Virus record (IMG/VR): IMGVR_UViG_3300011114_000518
Location: 1 to 45,132 of that record
DNA from: a virus
Direction: 5' to 3' (one strand)
Length of the DNA stretch: 45,132 nt
Part shown: positions 33,339 through 41,292 of the stretch, piece after piece
Layout: the number at the start of each line of letters is the position of its first letter
Numbering within the stretch: the first letter of the stretch is position 1
Translations under genes and position numbers: made by a program
The notes under the pieces: model-generated
Databases searched by the model: none
What the model saw: only the letters and a program-made list of their open reading frames with translations
Told to the model about the DNA's origin: nothing

Positions 33339-34439
33339 ATGAGAAAGAACCTTGAACAAATGGTGTCAGAACTTGAAACTCTGAATGCAAGTAAGAAAGA
33401 TTATGTAGTTGATTCCGCTACTGGTATCGGAATGATTGACGGTATGTTACACTTCTATGATGGAGTGGACGGCGCATACCAGCCAACGAAAGTGTTCCAT
33501 GAGAACATATGTAGCAAGTTGAATATCCCTCGCCAGTATTATGACCGCATGAGGGAACAAACACCAAAGCTGTTAGATGCCAGCGTGAATGAATGGTTGC
33601 CTATCTATGGAGCGAATGCTTTGGTAAGAACCTATGACTTGCAGGGAGGCAAGGTGGCGAGAGCATTTCTTTCTGATAGCTATAAAGCGATTGACAATTA
33701 CGATGTCCTATTTGCGGCGCTGGATGCAATGCAGAAGTTCGCTAAGAAGAAAGGGGTACGATTGGAATTTGAGGATTGTGAGTTAACCGAGCGGAGAATG
33801 TATGTGAGGGTAACTTGTCCAGACATATCCGCTAAAGCTGACGACTTGTTGAAGCAATACAAGAATCCGAATACTGGTGAAACTGGAAATCCATATATCA
33901 TAACTGGGTTACAGCTTTCAAATTCAGAAGTGGGTTGTGGCGCTTTCAATCTTATGTCGAGAGCAAAGATACTGGTATGCAACAACGGCTTGACCAGAAA
34001 GAATGATTCGTTCCGCAAAGTTCATCTTGGAGCGAAACTGGAAGCTGGTGAATCAGAAGTGAAGTGGAGTAACCAAACGCACAAGCGCAATTTGGATTTG
34101 ATTGTATCACAAGTTGGTGATGCGGTACAGGAGTTCCTTTCTAAAGATTACCTTGTAAGAACAATCAACTACTATACAAACAAGGGATTAGCGCCGCTTG
34201 TGAACCCAGTTAGTTGTGTCAACAATGTAACAACCCACTTGGGATATTCCCAAGAGCGCAAACAGAATGTGTTGGATTACTTTATTAAGTCCACAGACAA
34301 CACCCGATTCGGGGTTATGCAAGCGCTTACATTCGATGCGCATGAGCAAGAGGACGGCGATGCTATGTATGAAGCTGAACTATCCGCTTCGGATGTCTTT
34401 GATAGCATGGCTTCTTTCGATAAGCCGTCATTGAATTAA
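33339..34439 (+). CDS. DUF932/phage-plasmid-like protein
   Basis: 366 aa. The sequence MLHFYDGVDGAYQPTKVFHENICSKLNIPRQYYDRM, the segment YRAFLSDSYKAIDNYDVLFAAL-like region (RAFLSDSYKAIDNYDV) and the later YFIKSTDNTRFGVMQALTFDAHEQEDGDAMYE match the pattern of DUF932 proteins found widely in phages and plasmids. Their molecular role is unknown. The gene is flanked by hairpin terminators on both sides, so it may be a separate transcription unit; a promoter is not obvious. Confidence 0.75.
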   Translation: MRKNLEQMVSELETLNASKKDYVVDSATGIGMIDGMLHFYDGVDGAYQPTKVFHENICSKLNIPRQYYDRMREQTPKLLDASVNEWLPIYGANALVRTYDLQGGKVARAFLSDSYKAIDNYDVLFAALDAMQKFAKKKGVRLEFEDCELTERRMYVRVTCPDISAKADDLLKQYKNPNTGETGNPYIITGLQLSNSEVGCGAFNLMSRAKILVCNNGLTRKNDSFRKVHLGAKLEAGESEVKWSNQTHKRNLDLIVSQVGDAVQEFLSKDYLVRTINYYTNKGLAPLVNPVSCVNNVTTHLGYSQERKQNVLDYFIKSTDNTRFGVMQALTFDAHEQEDGDAMYEAELSASDVFDSMASFDKPSLN

Positions 34440-34449
34440 TTAAGTAACC

Positions 34450-34480
34450 AGCGCCGCCGCTGAAAGGTTGCGGCGCTTAT
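34450..34480 (+). terminator. Hairpin terminator after DUF932 gene
   Basis: AGCGCCGC (34450-34457) pairs with GCGGCGCT (34470-34477), a perfect 8-bp GC-rich stem with a 12-nt loop, followed by TATTTC. Lies 10 nt downstream of the stop. Confidence 0.7.
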
Positions 34481-34496
34481 TTCAAAAACAAACATC

Positions 34497-34829
34497 ATGA
34501 GATTCATAAATTTAACAGGCAAGAAATTAAAAGTGGTGTCATCGGATGGCAATGACATGATGTACATAGAACCAAACAATGAGTTCCCAGCACCGTATGT
34601 TAAGGTGAGTTACAAGATTCTGGAAACCGTTGATGGAATTGATATTTGTGAAACCAAGAAGTCAGTTGTTTCATTTTTACCAGCGCCGAATGAGGGGGTG
34701 TATTACATAGTGAGTAAGATTGTAGCGGAGGTGGCAAGAAGAACTGATTTGATTGTACCCGATAAAATTTTGAAGAACGGTGACGGTGTTGTACTGGGTT
34801 GCCGTTGTTTCAGCAAAGTGACTTTCTAA
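34497..34829 (+). CDS. Hypothetical 110-aa protein
   Basis: No recognised domain. Begins MRFINLTGKKLKVVSSDGNDMMYIEPNNEFPAPYVKVSYK, beta-rich, then a helical part (NEGVYYIVSKIVAEVARRTDLIVPDKI) and a Cys pair near the end (CRC). The start of such proteins (INLTG-K-I) is common in phage nucleotide-related proteins of unknown role. Its last codons (S-K-V-T-F-stop) lie on a repeat copy (core 34815). Confidence 0.5.
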   Translation: MRFINLTGKKLKVVSSDGNDMMYIEPNNEFPAPYVKVSYKILETVDGIDICETKKSVVSFLPAPNEGVYYIVSKIVAEVARRTDLIVPDKILKNGDGVVLGCRCFSKVTF

Positions 34830-34830
34830 C

Positions 34831-35229
34831 ATGAAGAACGGAATAGCAAATCAAACCATTGACATAGATAAGATTGTTGAAATGATGAACAACAGTTTGT
34901 CTAATGAGGCAGACTATGTTAATCAAACAACAATCGCTTATGCTATGTACAGGCGGTTTGGTTATTCAGAAAGCTATTGTAAGCATAGATTGAGCAAGCT
35001 GGTTAACGGACGGCTCATGTTATCTTACTTGGATTTCATTCTTCTTTGGGAAGTAACTGGAATACACCAAGACTTACTCCTTAAATTAATTTCAATAACA
35101 ACAAACAACAAACAACATGGCAACAAAAGCAAAGAAGGAAGCAAAGCCAAAAGTGCAAGCGCCTTCAAAAGAAGCAGTAAAGGAAAGTTCATCCCCAGCG
35201 CCAAAAGAACAGGCAAGACCAGCCGTTAA
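34831..35229 (+). CDS. HTH-like hypothetical protein with basic tail
   Basis: 132 aa. Residues about 10-85 are helical (YVNQTTIAYAMYRRFGYSESYCKHRLSKLVNGRLMLSYLDFILLWEVTGIHQDLLLKLI) and could form a helix-turn-helix. The last 40 residues are Lys/Ser-rich and lie in the 113-nt overlap with the next gene (from 35117), so part of this tail may be constrained by the overlap. A DNA-binding or regulatory role is possible. Confidence 0.45.
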   Translation: MKNGIANQTIDIDKIVEMMNNSLSNEADYVNQTTIAYAMYRRFGYSESYCKHRLSKLVNGRLMLSYLDFILLWEVTGIHQDLLLKLISITTNNKQHGNKSKEGSKAKSASAFKRSSKGKFIPSAKRTGKTSR

Positions 35230-36109
35230 AGAGGAAGCGCCACTATCACCAGAGATAGTTCAACAGCTTGTACTTGAAGGTGACATTTCAAAAATGACAC
35301 AAGACCAGAGGGTACAGTATGTTATCAGAATGTGTCAATCTTTGGGATTGAACTATCTGACGAAGCCGTTTCAGATTATCAAGTTCAAAGACAGCAAGGG
35401 AGAAAAGGAAATACTCTATGCTACAAAAGATTGTACCGAGCAATTGCGTAAGGTTCATGGAGTGTCAGTAACAGATATAACAGCCACCGAATTGAAGGGT
35501 GTTTATATGGTGGTTGCTAAATGCGTGGACAAGCATGGACGATCTGATGTTGGTACTGGTGTTGTTCCATTGAGCAAAGAAGAAAAGTTTTGGAACAATG
35601 AATTGCGCCGCATGGTATCAACAGGCAGGAAGATACCAATGGTTGACGAGGAGTTGGCTAATGCGTTGATGAAAGCGGAAACAAAAGCAAAGCGCAGAGC
35701 GACACTATCAATATGTGGACTGGGTATGCTTGACGAAAGCGAATTGGAAACAATGCCAGCGCATACAACATTACCAGTAGAAAGCAAAGTGACATTGCCT
35801 ATTGACAAACCGCACCACGAAGAACCAGTTTATACACCAGCGCCACAACCAGTACAAGCGCAACCAGCGGCGCAAACACCAGCACCGAATGAAGCGGCGC
35901 TGTTTCCAGATGCCGAAGTTCCCGATGAACAGAAGCCGATTATGATTAAGCTGAATGAAGAAAAGAATTTCACAAAGGAATATTTGGGAGCATTGAAAAA
36001 ACTGAAAGAGGGAACAACAACCGTCTTTAAGATTAAACAATACTTCCGTTTGACTGAAGAGATGGAAAAGCAATTTGTAGAACTTGAAAACAAACACCAA
36101 ACAACATGA
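35117..36109 (+). CDS. RecT/Bet-like single-strand annealing protein, probable
   Basis: 330 aa. A disordered basic/acidic N-terminus of about 45 residues precedes a core with MCQSLGLNYLTKPFQIIKFKDSKGEKEILYATKDCTEQLRKVHGVSV and, near residue 185, ELANALMKAETKAKRRATLSICGLGMLDESE. This pattern (LGLN-TKPF, lower-case ILYATKDC-type strand, then A-ALMKAETKAKRR) resembles phage annealing proteins of the RecT/Bet or Erf group. The C-terminus is Pro/Ala-rich. Its neighbourhood with the helicase and resolvase supports a recombination role, but the family is not certain. Confidence 0.5.
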   Translation: MATKAKKEAKPKVQAPSKEAVKESSSPAPKEQARPAVKEEAPLSPEIVQQLVLEGDISKMTQDQRVQYVIRMCQSLGLNYLTKPFQIIKFKDSKGEKEILYATKDCTEQLRKVHGVSVTDITATELKGVYMVVAKCVDKHGRSDVGTGVVPLSKEEKFWNNELRRMVSTGRKIPMVDEELANALMKAETKAKRRATLSICGLGMLDESELETMPAHTTLPVESKVTLPIDKPHHEEPVYTPAPQPVQAQPAAQTPAPNEAALFPDAEVPDEQKPIMIKLNEEKNFTKEYLGALKKLKEGTTTVFKIKQYFRLTEEMEKQFVELENKHQTT

Positions 36110-36585
36110 TAAAAAATTCAACAGACTTGGTAATGGTCGGCAAGGTTGACCCCACCAAAGCAGAGGCGCAACTCCTCGCAAATGATTTTATGGAAGCCGT
36201 TGAGAACGGTGAGATTGATGTACTGGCATTAGCTGTTAGAGTGGACTGGTTGATTACAATGGCTGAACACTTGAAGGGAAAGATGAAAGAGAAGGTATTG
36301 TCAGCGGTTGAGAAGTATGGTAAGACCAGTTGTGTTGTTCAGAAAGCAACCTTCAAGATAAAGGAAGTTGGAACGAAGTGGGATTACACCAGCGATGCGC
36401 AATGGAATAAACTGAACGATGAAATGTTGGTGTTGAAAGAAAAGATGAAGGAGCGAGAAGCATTCTTGAAGACTGTAACCAAGAAGATGGAGATTGTTGA
36501 TGAAGAAACTGGGGACATTGAAAAAATTGTACCGCCAATCAAACAATCAACTACTGGTTATGCGTTAACATTGGGTGCTGAATAA
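36106..36585 (+). CDS. Hypothetical coiled-coil replication-region protein
   Basis: 159 aa, helical (VDWLITMAEHLKGKMKEKVLSAVEKYGKTSCVVQKATFKIKEVGTKWDY... LNDEMLVLKEKMKEREAFLKTVTKKMEIV). The general outline recalls Gp157-like siphovirus proteins, a tentative similarity. Overlaps the upstream gene by 4 nt. Confidence 0.45.
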   Translation: MIKNSTDLVMVGKVDPTKAEAQLLANDFMEAVENGEIDVLALAVRVDWLITMAEHLKGKMKEKVLSAVEKYGKTSCVVQKATFKIKEVGTKWDYTSDAQWNKLNDEMLVLKEKMKEREAFLKTVTKKMEIVDEETGDIEKIVPPIKQSTTGYALTLGAE

Positions 36586-36592
36586 TTCACTT

Positions 36593-36627
36593 GTGAACCC
36601 AGCCGTCAAACATGGCGGCTGGTTCAC
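36593..36627 (+). terminator. Hairpin, probable terminator or RNA structure
   Basis: GTGAACC plus CAGCCG (36593-36605) pairs with CGGCTGGTTCAC (36616-36627), about 12 bp with one bulged C and a 10-nt loop. It lies 8 nt downstream of a stop and 22 nt upstream of the next gene. No T-run follows, so RNA processing or attenuation is equally possible. Confidence 0.5.
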
Positions 36628-36648
36628 TACTAACAACACAACAACAAC

Positions 36649-37215
36649 ATGGAAGAAGTCAAGAGGCAGTTCAAGGGAGTTTGGATTCCCAGAGAAATTT
36701 ATTTAGACAACAGATTATCATGGACACAGAAGATATTACTGGTAGAGATTGATTCGCTTGACAATGAGGACGGTTGCTATGCTAACAACGCATACTTCGC
36801 CAAATTTCTTTCTAAAGAAAAAATGTATATCAGTCAATGCGTTTCATTGCTTGTGGATTTGAAGCTGGTAAAAGTTTACAACAAGGACGGAAAGCGAATA
36901 CTTCATTCCAATTTGAAGATGTTGTATGGTGATGCTCCAGTTGAGCCGCCAAAGAAACCAGCTAAAGCAAAAGGATTCGTTGCTCCAACATTGGATGAAG
37001 TCCAAAGCTACTTTGCTGAAAACGGTTACACCGCTAAGAGCGCACAAACCGCTTTTGATTATTACACCGCTGGGGATTGGAAAGACAGCAAGGGTAATAG
37101 AGTATTGAACTGGAAACAGAAGATGCGTGGAGTATGGTTCAGAGATGAAAATAAAGAGGCGGCAATGACTGGTGCTGGCAATGGTAAGTTTGAAGGAAAA
37201 TTATTCAGAGGATGA
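36649..37215 (+). CDS. Replication initiator/helicase-loader-like protein
   Basis: 188 aa. Residues about 5-85 form a winged-helix-like region (WIPREIYLDNRLSWTQKILLVEIDSLDNEDGCYANNAYFAKFLSKEKMYISQCVSLLVDLKLVKV). The C-terminal part (FVAPTLDEVQSYFAENGYTAKSAQTAFDYYTAGDWKDSKGNRVLNWKQKMRGVWFRDEN) is the module often found in DnaD-like or replication-initiation proteins. It overlaps the DnaB gene by 4 nt, the expected place for a helicase loader. The AACAACATGG leader marks the start. Confidence 0.65.
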   Translation: MEEVKRQFKGVWIPREIYLDNRLSWTQKILLVEIDSLDNEDGCYANNAYFAKFLSKEKMYISQCVSLLVDLKLVKVYNKDGKRILHSNLKMLYGDAPVEPPKKPAKAKGFVAPTLDEVQSYFAENGYTAKSAQTAFDYYTAGDWKDSKGNRVLNWKQKMRGVWFRDENKEAAMTGAGNGKFEGKLFRG

Positions 37216-38744
37216 ACCAGCCAACTTCAAATGACATTGGAGTAATGTTGTACGGTAAAGTACAACCAGCCAACACAGAAGCCGAGGAGGTGGTGATTGG
37301 TGCGTTGCTGATAGAACCAGCAAGCATAGACATAGTGTACAACATACTGACCCCAGCCATGTTCTACAAGGAAGACAATCAAGCTATCTATCGTGCGGTT
37401 GTTTCTCTTTACAGTCAATCCAAGTCAATTGACCTTGTAACAGTAGCGGCTCAATTGCGTGTAGCTGGTGAACTTGATTTGATTGGCGGCTCATTTGCTT
37501 TAGCTGAAAAGAGTAACAGAGTTGGAAGCGCCGCTAACATAAAGAACCATGCTCTATTGATTTATGAAGCGCACTTGAAAAGGGAAATGATTAAGATTGG
37601 TTCAGCAACCATTCAAGAAAGCTATGACGACAGCAACGATGTATTTGAATTGATTGACCGACAGGAAAAGAAAGTTGAAAAGCTGACACAAAAGATTTAC
37701 GGTGAAAAGGGTACAGAGATAAGATTGTATGTTGGAGAAGCGCATGGCTGGATTCACGAAAGCCAAAAGAACAGCGGATTGGCTGGTGTGGCAACTGGTA
37801 TCTATTCCTTTGATGCGGCAAGCGGTGGATTCGTCAATGGTGAGTTGATTGTAGTAGCGGCAAGACCCGGAATGGGAAAGACTGCATTTGTAGTGAACTG
37901 TATGCGCAACCAAGCATCTGAACAATTCAAGTTACCAGTAGGAATCATGAGTTTGGAAATGGTTGGAAGGGAGTTGACTGTTAGAATGCTGGGTGCGGAA
38001 GCGAGAGTGGATGGTGAGAAGATAAAGAGAGGGCAACTATCGCCCGAAGAACTATCAGCGATAAGCAACGCAACAACTGTTATATCAGAACTATCAATTC
38101 AGATTGACGATAGGAGTGATGTGAATGTTCATCAGATAAAACATATTGCTCGGCGCTGGAAACTGAAGTATGATATTAAAGTATTGTATGTTGACTATCT
38201 ACAAATCATTCGCCCCTCTGATGAAGACCAGCGTAAGAACCGCAATGACCAGATTGGAGGAATGACCAGAGCATTGAAGATACTGGCAAAGACCTTGAAC
38301 ATACCAGTAGTTCTTCTTTCACAATTGAGCCGTTCAGTTGAAGACAACAAGAACAAGATACCAACTTTATCAGACTTGCGTGAAAGCGGAAACATTGAAC
38401 AGGATGCGGATGTGGTGGTGTTCTTGTATCGCCCCGAATATTATGGTTACATGAGCGCAGAAGATACTCCCAACACAAGGGGATTGTGTCAAGCGATATG
38501 TGCCAAGAATAGAAACGGCAAGCTGTTCACCGCTTCAATGTACTTCAATACCAGCCAATCAAGATTCGATAGTTGGGATAGTAGCAAGGCAAAACCAAAG
38601 GAAGCAATTCTAAACGATACCCGATATGAGAAACAAGATAACGGCGCAAGCAACGGTAAGACTAAAGGAGAACGGAGAAGCGGAAATGCTAATCCACAGC
38701 AAAACAATCTTCCTCCAGCAAGTGAAGGAGATGTTCCTTTCTAA
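37212..38744 (+). CDS. dnaB: Replicative DNA helicase (DnaB-type)
   Basis: 510 aa with both DnaB domains. N-terminal domain residues 21-120 (EEVVIGALLIEPASIDIVYNIL). RecA-like motor: GIYSFDAASGGFVNGELIVVAARPGMGKTA (Walker A 217-225), LYVDYLQII (Walker B Asp 328), LLSQLSRSVE. All motor motifs are intact. It unwinds the phage replication fork; since no polymerase or primase gene was found, host DNA polymerase is presumably used. Preceded by the loader-like gene. Confidence 0.92.
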   Translation: MNQPTSNDIGVMLYGKVQPANTEAEEVVIGALLIEPASIDIVYNILTPAMFYKEDNQAIYRAVVSLYSQSKSIDLVTVAAQLRVAGELDLIGGSFALAEKSNRVGSAANIKNHALLIYEAHLKREMIKIGSATIQESYDDSNDVFELIDRQEKKVEKLTQKIYGEKGTEIRLYVGEAHGWIHESQKNSGLAGVATGIYSFDAASGGFVNGELIVVAARPGMGKTAFVVNCMRNQASEQFKLPVGIMSLEMVGRELTVRMLGAEARVDGEKIKRGQLSPEELSAISNATTVISELSIQIDDRSDVNVHQIKHIARRWKLKYDIKVLYVDYLQIIRPSDEDQRKNRNDQIGGMTRALKILAKTLNIPVVLLSQLSRSVEDNKNKIPTLSDLRESGNIEQDADVVVFLYRPEYYGYMSAEDTPNTRGLCQAICAKNRNGKLFTASMYFNTSQSRFDSWDSSKAKPKEAILNDTRYEKQDNGASNGKTKGERRSGNANPQQNNLPPASEGDVPF

Positions 38745-38754
38745 CCAGCGCTCA

Positions 38755-39081
38755 ATGAATTGTAAAGTCACTTTGCTTTCAGCGGAGGAGTTCAAGACAA
38801 AGAAGCAACTGGGTTATTACTATGGAGTGATAATACCAATTGCGGCAAATGGTTTCAGAGCGAGAGGTAACTTCACAGACGAAGAACGGACGGACTATTT
38901 GTTGAGAATGGAATTGTTCAATGAAGTAATACACGATGCGCATGGGGGAGTAGTTAAGTTCCCTTGCGCTATACAAGATGCTTCTAAAGCTGAAATGAGT
39001 AAGTACATTGACGATTGTATTAACTGGTGTGCGATTGAACTTGGTGTAGTGATACCAGCGCCACCACAAGCAGAAGATTAA
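38755..39081 (+). CDS. Hypothetical 108-aa protein (NinB-like pattern)
   Basis: Starts at 38755 (MNCKVTLLSAEEFKTKKQLGYYYGVIIPIAANGFRARG); an earlier in-frame ATG at 38731 would overlap the helicase. The KQLGYYYGVIIP segment recalls proteins annotated NinB-like in phages, a weak similarity. A palindromic repeat copy (core 38764) encodes its K-V-T-L. Confidence 0.45.
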   Translation: MNCKVTLLSAEEFKTKKQLGYYYGVIIPIAANGFRARGNFTDEERTDYLLRMELFNEVIHDAHGGVVKFPCAIQDASKAEMSKYIDDCINWCAIELGVVIPAPPQAED

Positions 39082-39103
39082 TAACCAACAAAACATAAAC
39101 AAC

Positions 39104-39430
39104 ATGACAAGCAAAACAGTAACCAGTAAGTTCACTGAAATAATTTCAGAAGGAAGAAAGTTTCATTTGAAGTTCATTGATTCAGATATGAGTTTTGAAT
39201 TAATTGAATTTGTGAAGACGAAAGTTTGGTACAAAAGCAAGCCGATTGAAAAGCCAACAACAGTCTATACTGGTAATGGAGATATGTACAGAGCGATAGC
39301 TTTACACATTCTGATTGGTATGGATGGTGCGTTGAAGGAGCGCAAGGAAGCGCTGGATAAAGAGTTGACTGGCAATCGTTCATTCATTCACATTCTTGAA
39401 GTAGCTGAACAAATAAAATTGAATCCATGA
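39104..39430 (+). CDS. Hypothetical 108-aa protein
   Basis: No recognised domain. Sequence MTSKTVTSKFTEIISEGRKFHLKFIDSDMSFELIEFVKTKVWYKSKPIEKPTTVYTGNGDMYRAIALHILIGMDGALKERKEAL: beta then helical. Starts with the AAACAACATG leader; stop overlaps the next start (ATGA). Confidence 0.5.
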   Translation: MTSKTVTSKFTEIISEGRKFHLKFIDSDMSFELIEFVKTKVWYKSKPIEKPTTVYTGNGDMYRAIALHILIGMDGALKERKEALDKELTGNRSFIHILEVAEQIKLNP

Positions 39431-39597
39431 GCAACCTACCATTCAACGGCGATGATAACTTACCGCCGAATGTTTCAATCAACGATGATGAATTTAACGA
39501 ACAAGACATAGAAGCATACCGTAAACGGAAACTTGTTCAAGAAGATGAAGATGATTATATTACAAACGAAAATCAAACAACCAATGACAACGAATGA
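39427..39597 (+). CDS. Small acidic protein, 56 aa
   Basis: An acidic, disordered protein (MSNLPFNGDDNLPPNVSINDDEFNEQDIEAYRKRKL...EDEDDYITNENQTTNDNE). ATGA coupling to the upstream gene and a 14-nt overlap with the endolysin gene support real translation. Function unknown. Confidence 0.5.
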   Translation: MSNLPFNGDDNLPPNVSINDDEFNEQDIEAYRKRKLVQEDEDDYITNENQTTNDNE

Positions 39598-40120
39598 AAA
39601 ATTGATTCTGACCGCAATGAAAGAATTTGGGGTGCAGGAAATGAGTGGCGCTGAAATGAGTGAGCGCATAAGACAATATGCGATTGCTACTGGGTTGGAG
39701 AAAGTTTATACCAATGATGAAATTGCTTGGTGTGCTTTGTTCGCTTCCTTTGTTTGCAGAGAATGTAATTGCATTGCTCCAAAAACTTTAGGCGCAATTG
39801 ACTTTATGAATTACGGAAAACATATTTTCTTGGAAGAAGCTGAACAGGGTGATATTGTTATCTTCTTTCGTGATGGACTGGAAAGTTGGAAGAGCCATGT
39901 TTCTTTCTTTGTCGCAAAGCGTGGTGATAAAATCTTTGTGCTGGGTGGAAACCAAAGTAATGAAGTAAACATTAGCGCATATCCAGCTTCAAAGCTTCGT
40001 GGAATCCGGCGCTTGTCTGAACAACTGGCAATACCAGTAGATAAGATACCAGCCAATGTTAGAGCCGAAGCTGAACGGATACAATTGGATTCACCAAAAG
40101 AGGCAGACGAAATTTCATAA
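39584..40120 (+). CDS. CHAP-like endolysin (TIGR02594-type)
   Basis: 178 aa from the start at 39584 (MTTNEKLILTAMKEFGVQEM). The motifs IAWCALFASFVCRE (Cys50), GDIVIFFRDGLESWKSHVSFFVAKRGDKIFVLGGNQSNEV (His105, Asn123) and RGIRRL match TIGR02594-type Cys/His peptidoglycan hydrolases. C50/H105/N123 is the probable triad. No signal peptide, so release should depend on a holin; candidates are 9653 or 29511. Confidence 0.8.
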   Translation: MTTNEKLILTAMKEFGVQEMSGAEMSERIRQYAIATGLEKVYTNDEIAWCALFASFVCRECNCIAPKTLGAIDFMNYGKHIFLEEAEQGDIVIFFRDGLESWKSHVSFFVAKRGDKIFVLGGNQSNEVNISAYPASKLRGIRRLSEQLAIPVDKIPANVRAEAERIQLDSPKEADEIS

Positions 40121-40122
40121 GA

Positions 40123-40140
40123 TACCTATTGCCATAGGTA
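40123..40140. other. Perfect 7-bp hairpin after endolysin
   Basis: TACCTAT (40123-40129) and ATAGGTA (40134-40140) around TGCC. It lies 3 nt after the endolysin stop and 9 nt before the tRNA-like element. It may end the transcript or serve as a processing site for the tRNA-like RNA. No T-run. Confidence 0.6.
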
Positions 40141-40149
40141 AATGGGGAA

Positions 40150-40223
40150 TGCGGCGTGTACGAAGGGTAAGTAGAGTGTTGTGTACATCCAGCGCTGTTG
40201 TGGGTTCGACCCCCACCGCCGCA
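40150..40223 (+). tRNA. tRNA-like element with abnormal anticodon arm
   Basis: Acceptor stem TGCGGCG (40150-40156) pairs with CGCCGCA (40217-40223), extendable to 8 bp by A40149-T40224. T-arm: GTGGG/CCCAC around TTCGACC (40200-40216), a canonical T-loop. A short D-arm (TAC/GTA) has a loop containing GGG. The anticodon arm is odd: only a 6-bp stem (AGTGTT/AGCGCT) with a 10-nt loop is possible, so no anticodon can be read. CCA is not encoded. It could be a degenerate tRNA or a tRNA mimic. Confidence 0.5.
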
Positions 40224-40254
40224 TCTAATTAATCAACAAACAACCAACAACAAG

Positions 40255-40884
40255 ATGAAACCGAATGTTAAACAAATGAATGAGTTGCTTGAACCAAGTG
40301 CGTACAAGCGACAATTAGAAATCGTAAGCAAGGCGAATCTTTACCCAGTAATTATTCCGATTGCTTTGAAACAACAAGACCAACTTTACTATTGTAGTAA
40401 ATGCGGAAAGCCGTTTGCTGGAAAGTATAAAGCAATCATGTTGTTTGAAGCCAAAGCAAAGTTCCTTTGCTGTGCTTCGTGTGGAGAAGGTTATCCGAGT
40501 GCGTATCAAGTATTGAACCAGCGGATATTTGAAAAGTATCCCGACAAAGTTTCCCAGCGCTATCTTGACATTCAGAAATGGAATGACCAGTTGAAGTTGC
40601 GGTACGGAATTGAAAAGATAATAGATTGCGTGATTGGTGAAGACCACCGCTATCTTGATATTGAGTTCATGAACCGTAAGGATGCCGCAAATGAATATGG
40701 TTTCAAGAAGCGTGAGTTCCCTTGTTACTCAACTGGTGTTGGAGTAGAGGATTGTGTTTGGGAAATAAGAGATAAGAAATGTTCAGTGATGTTGAAGGAC
40801 AAAGACTACGAACAAGAAATATCAATGGATGAATTGTTTGACTACTTCTATGAATGGTTTGTTAACCCACTAAAGAACAAGTGA
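40255..40884 (+). CDS. Zinc-ribbon protein, unknown
   Basis: 209 aa from the start at 40255 (MKPNVKQMNELLEPSAYKRQ). An ATG at 40198 would lie inside the tRNA-like element and encode the typical tRNA read-through peptide, so I reject it. Residues YYCSKCGKPF (about 46-55) and FLCCASCGEGY (about 71-81) are two CxxC knuckles, a zinc ribbon. The remaining sequence contains KWNDQLKLRYGIEKIIDCVIGED and has no recognised domain. Confidence 0.6.
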   Translation: MKPNVKQMNELLEPSAYKRQLEIVSKANLYPVIIPIALKQQDQLYYCSKCGKPFAGKYKAIMLFEAKAKFLCCASCGEGYPSAYQVLNQRIFEKYPDKVSQRYLDIQKWNDQLKLRYGIEKIIDCVIGEDHRYLDIEFMNRKDAANEYGFKKREFPCYSTGVGVEDCVWEIRDKKCSVMLKDKDYEQEISMDELFDYFYEWFVNPLKNK

Positions 40885-41291
40885 TGCCAATTGATTATTC
40901 AAGATACCCAAAAGACTGGAAGCAGTTAAGAGCGGCGGTACTAAAGAGAGCAAGAAACCGTTGTGAGCAATGCAGGGTACAGAATGGAGCGCTGGTGTTT
41001 AGAGGTGAATGGAATGGCAAGAAGGTATATCAGACTGCGAATGGTGACCTTAGACATGAAGATACTGGTAAGCTGATAATGCGCAATTCAGAGTTTGAAT
41101 TAATCTATACAAAAGAACAGGATAAGAGAGCGATTAAAATTGTACTTACCGTTGCGCACCTTGACCACGATGAAACAAACCATGCTGTTAAGCTGGACAG
41201 ACTAAAGGCACTTTGCCAGCTTCATCATTTGCGCTATGATGTTGGAGAAAAGAAACGGCGCAGGAATAAAAATCAACTCAAACTTTTTTAA
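40881..41291 (+). CDS. HNH endonuclease
   Basis: 136 aa. Zinc knuckle RNRCEQCRV near residue 24-32, then VAHLDHDETNHAVKLDRLKALCQLHHLRYD (about 93-122), the HNH core with paired His and second CxxH knuckle. Basic C-terminus (GEKKRRRNKNQLKLF). Free-standing HNH enzymes in phages aid packaging (cos cleavage), recombination or homing; nothing links this one to a specific role. Confidence 0.78.
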   Translation: MMPIDYSRYPKDWKQLRAAVLKRARNRCEQCRVQNGALVFRGEWNGKKVYQTANGDLRHEDTGKLIMRNSEFELIYTKEQDKRAIKIVLTVAHLDHDETNHAVKLDRLKALCQLHHLRYDVGEKKRRRNKNQLKLF

Positions 41292-41292
41292 A

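Noticed and set aside
40198-40884. Longer ORF start at 40198 (MWVRPPPPHL...)
   Set aside because: This start lies in the T-arm of the tRNA-like element and gives the usual read-through peptide of tRNA 3' ends. The ATG at 40255 has an A-rich leader and is preferred.
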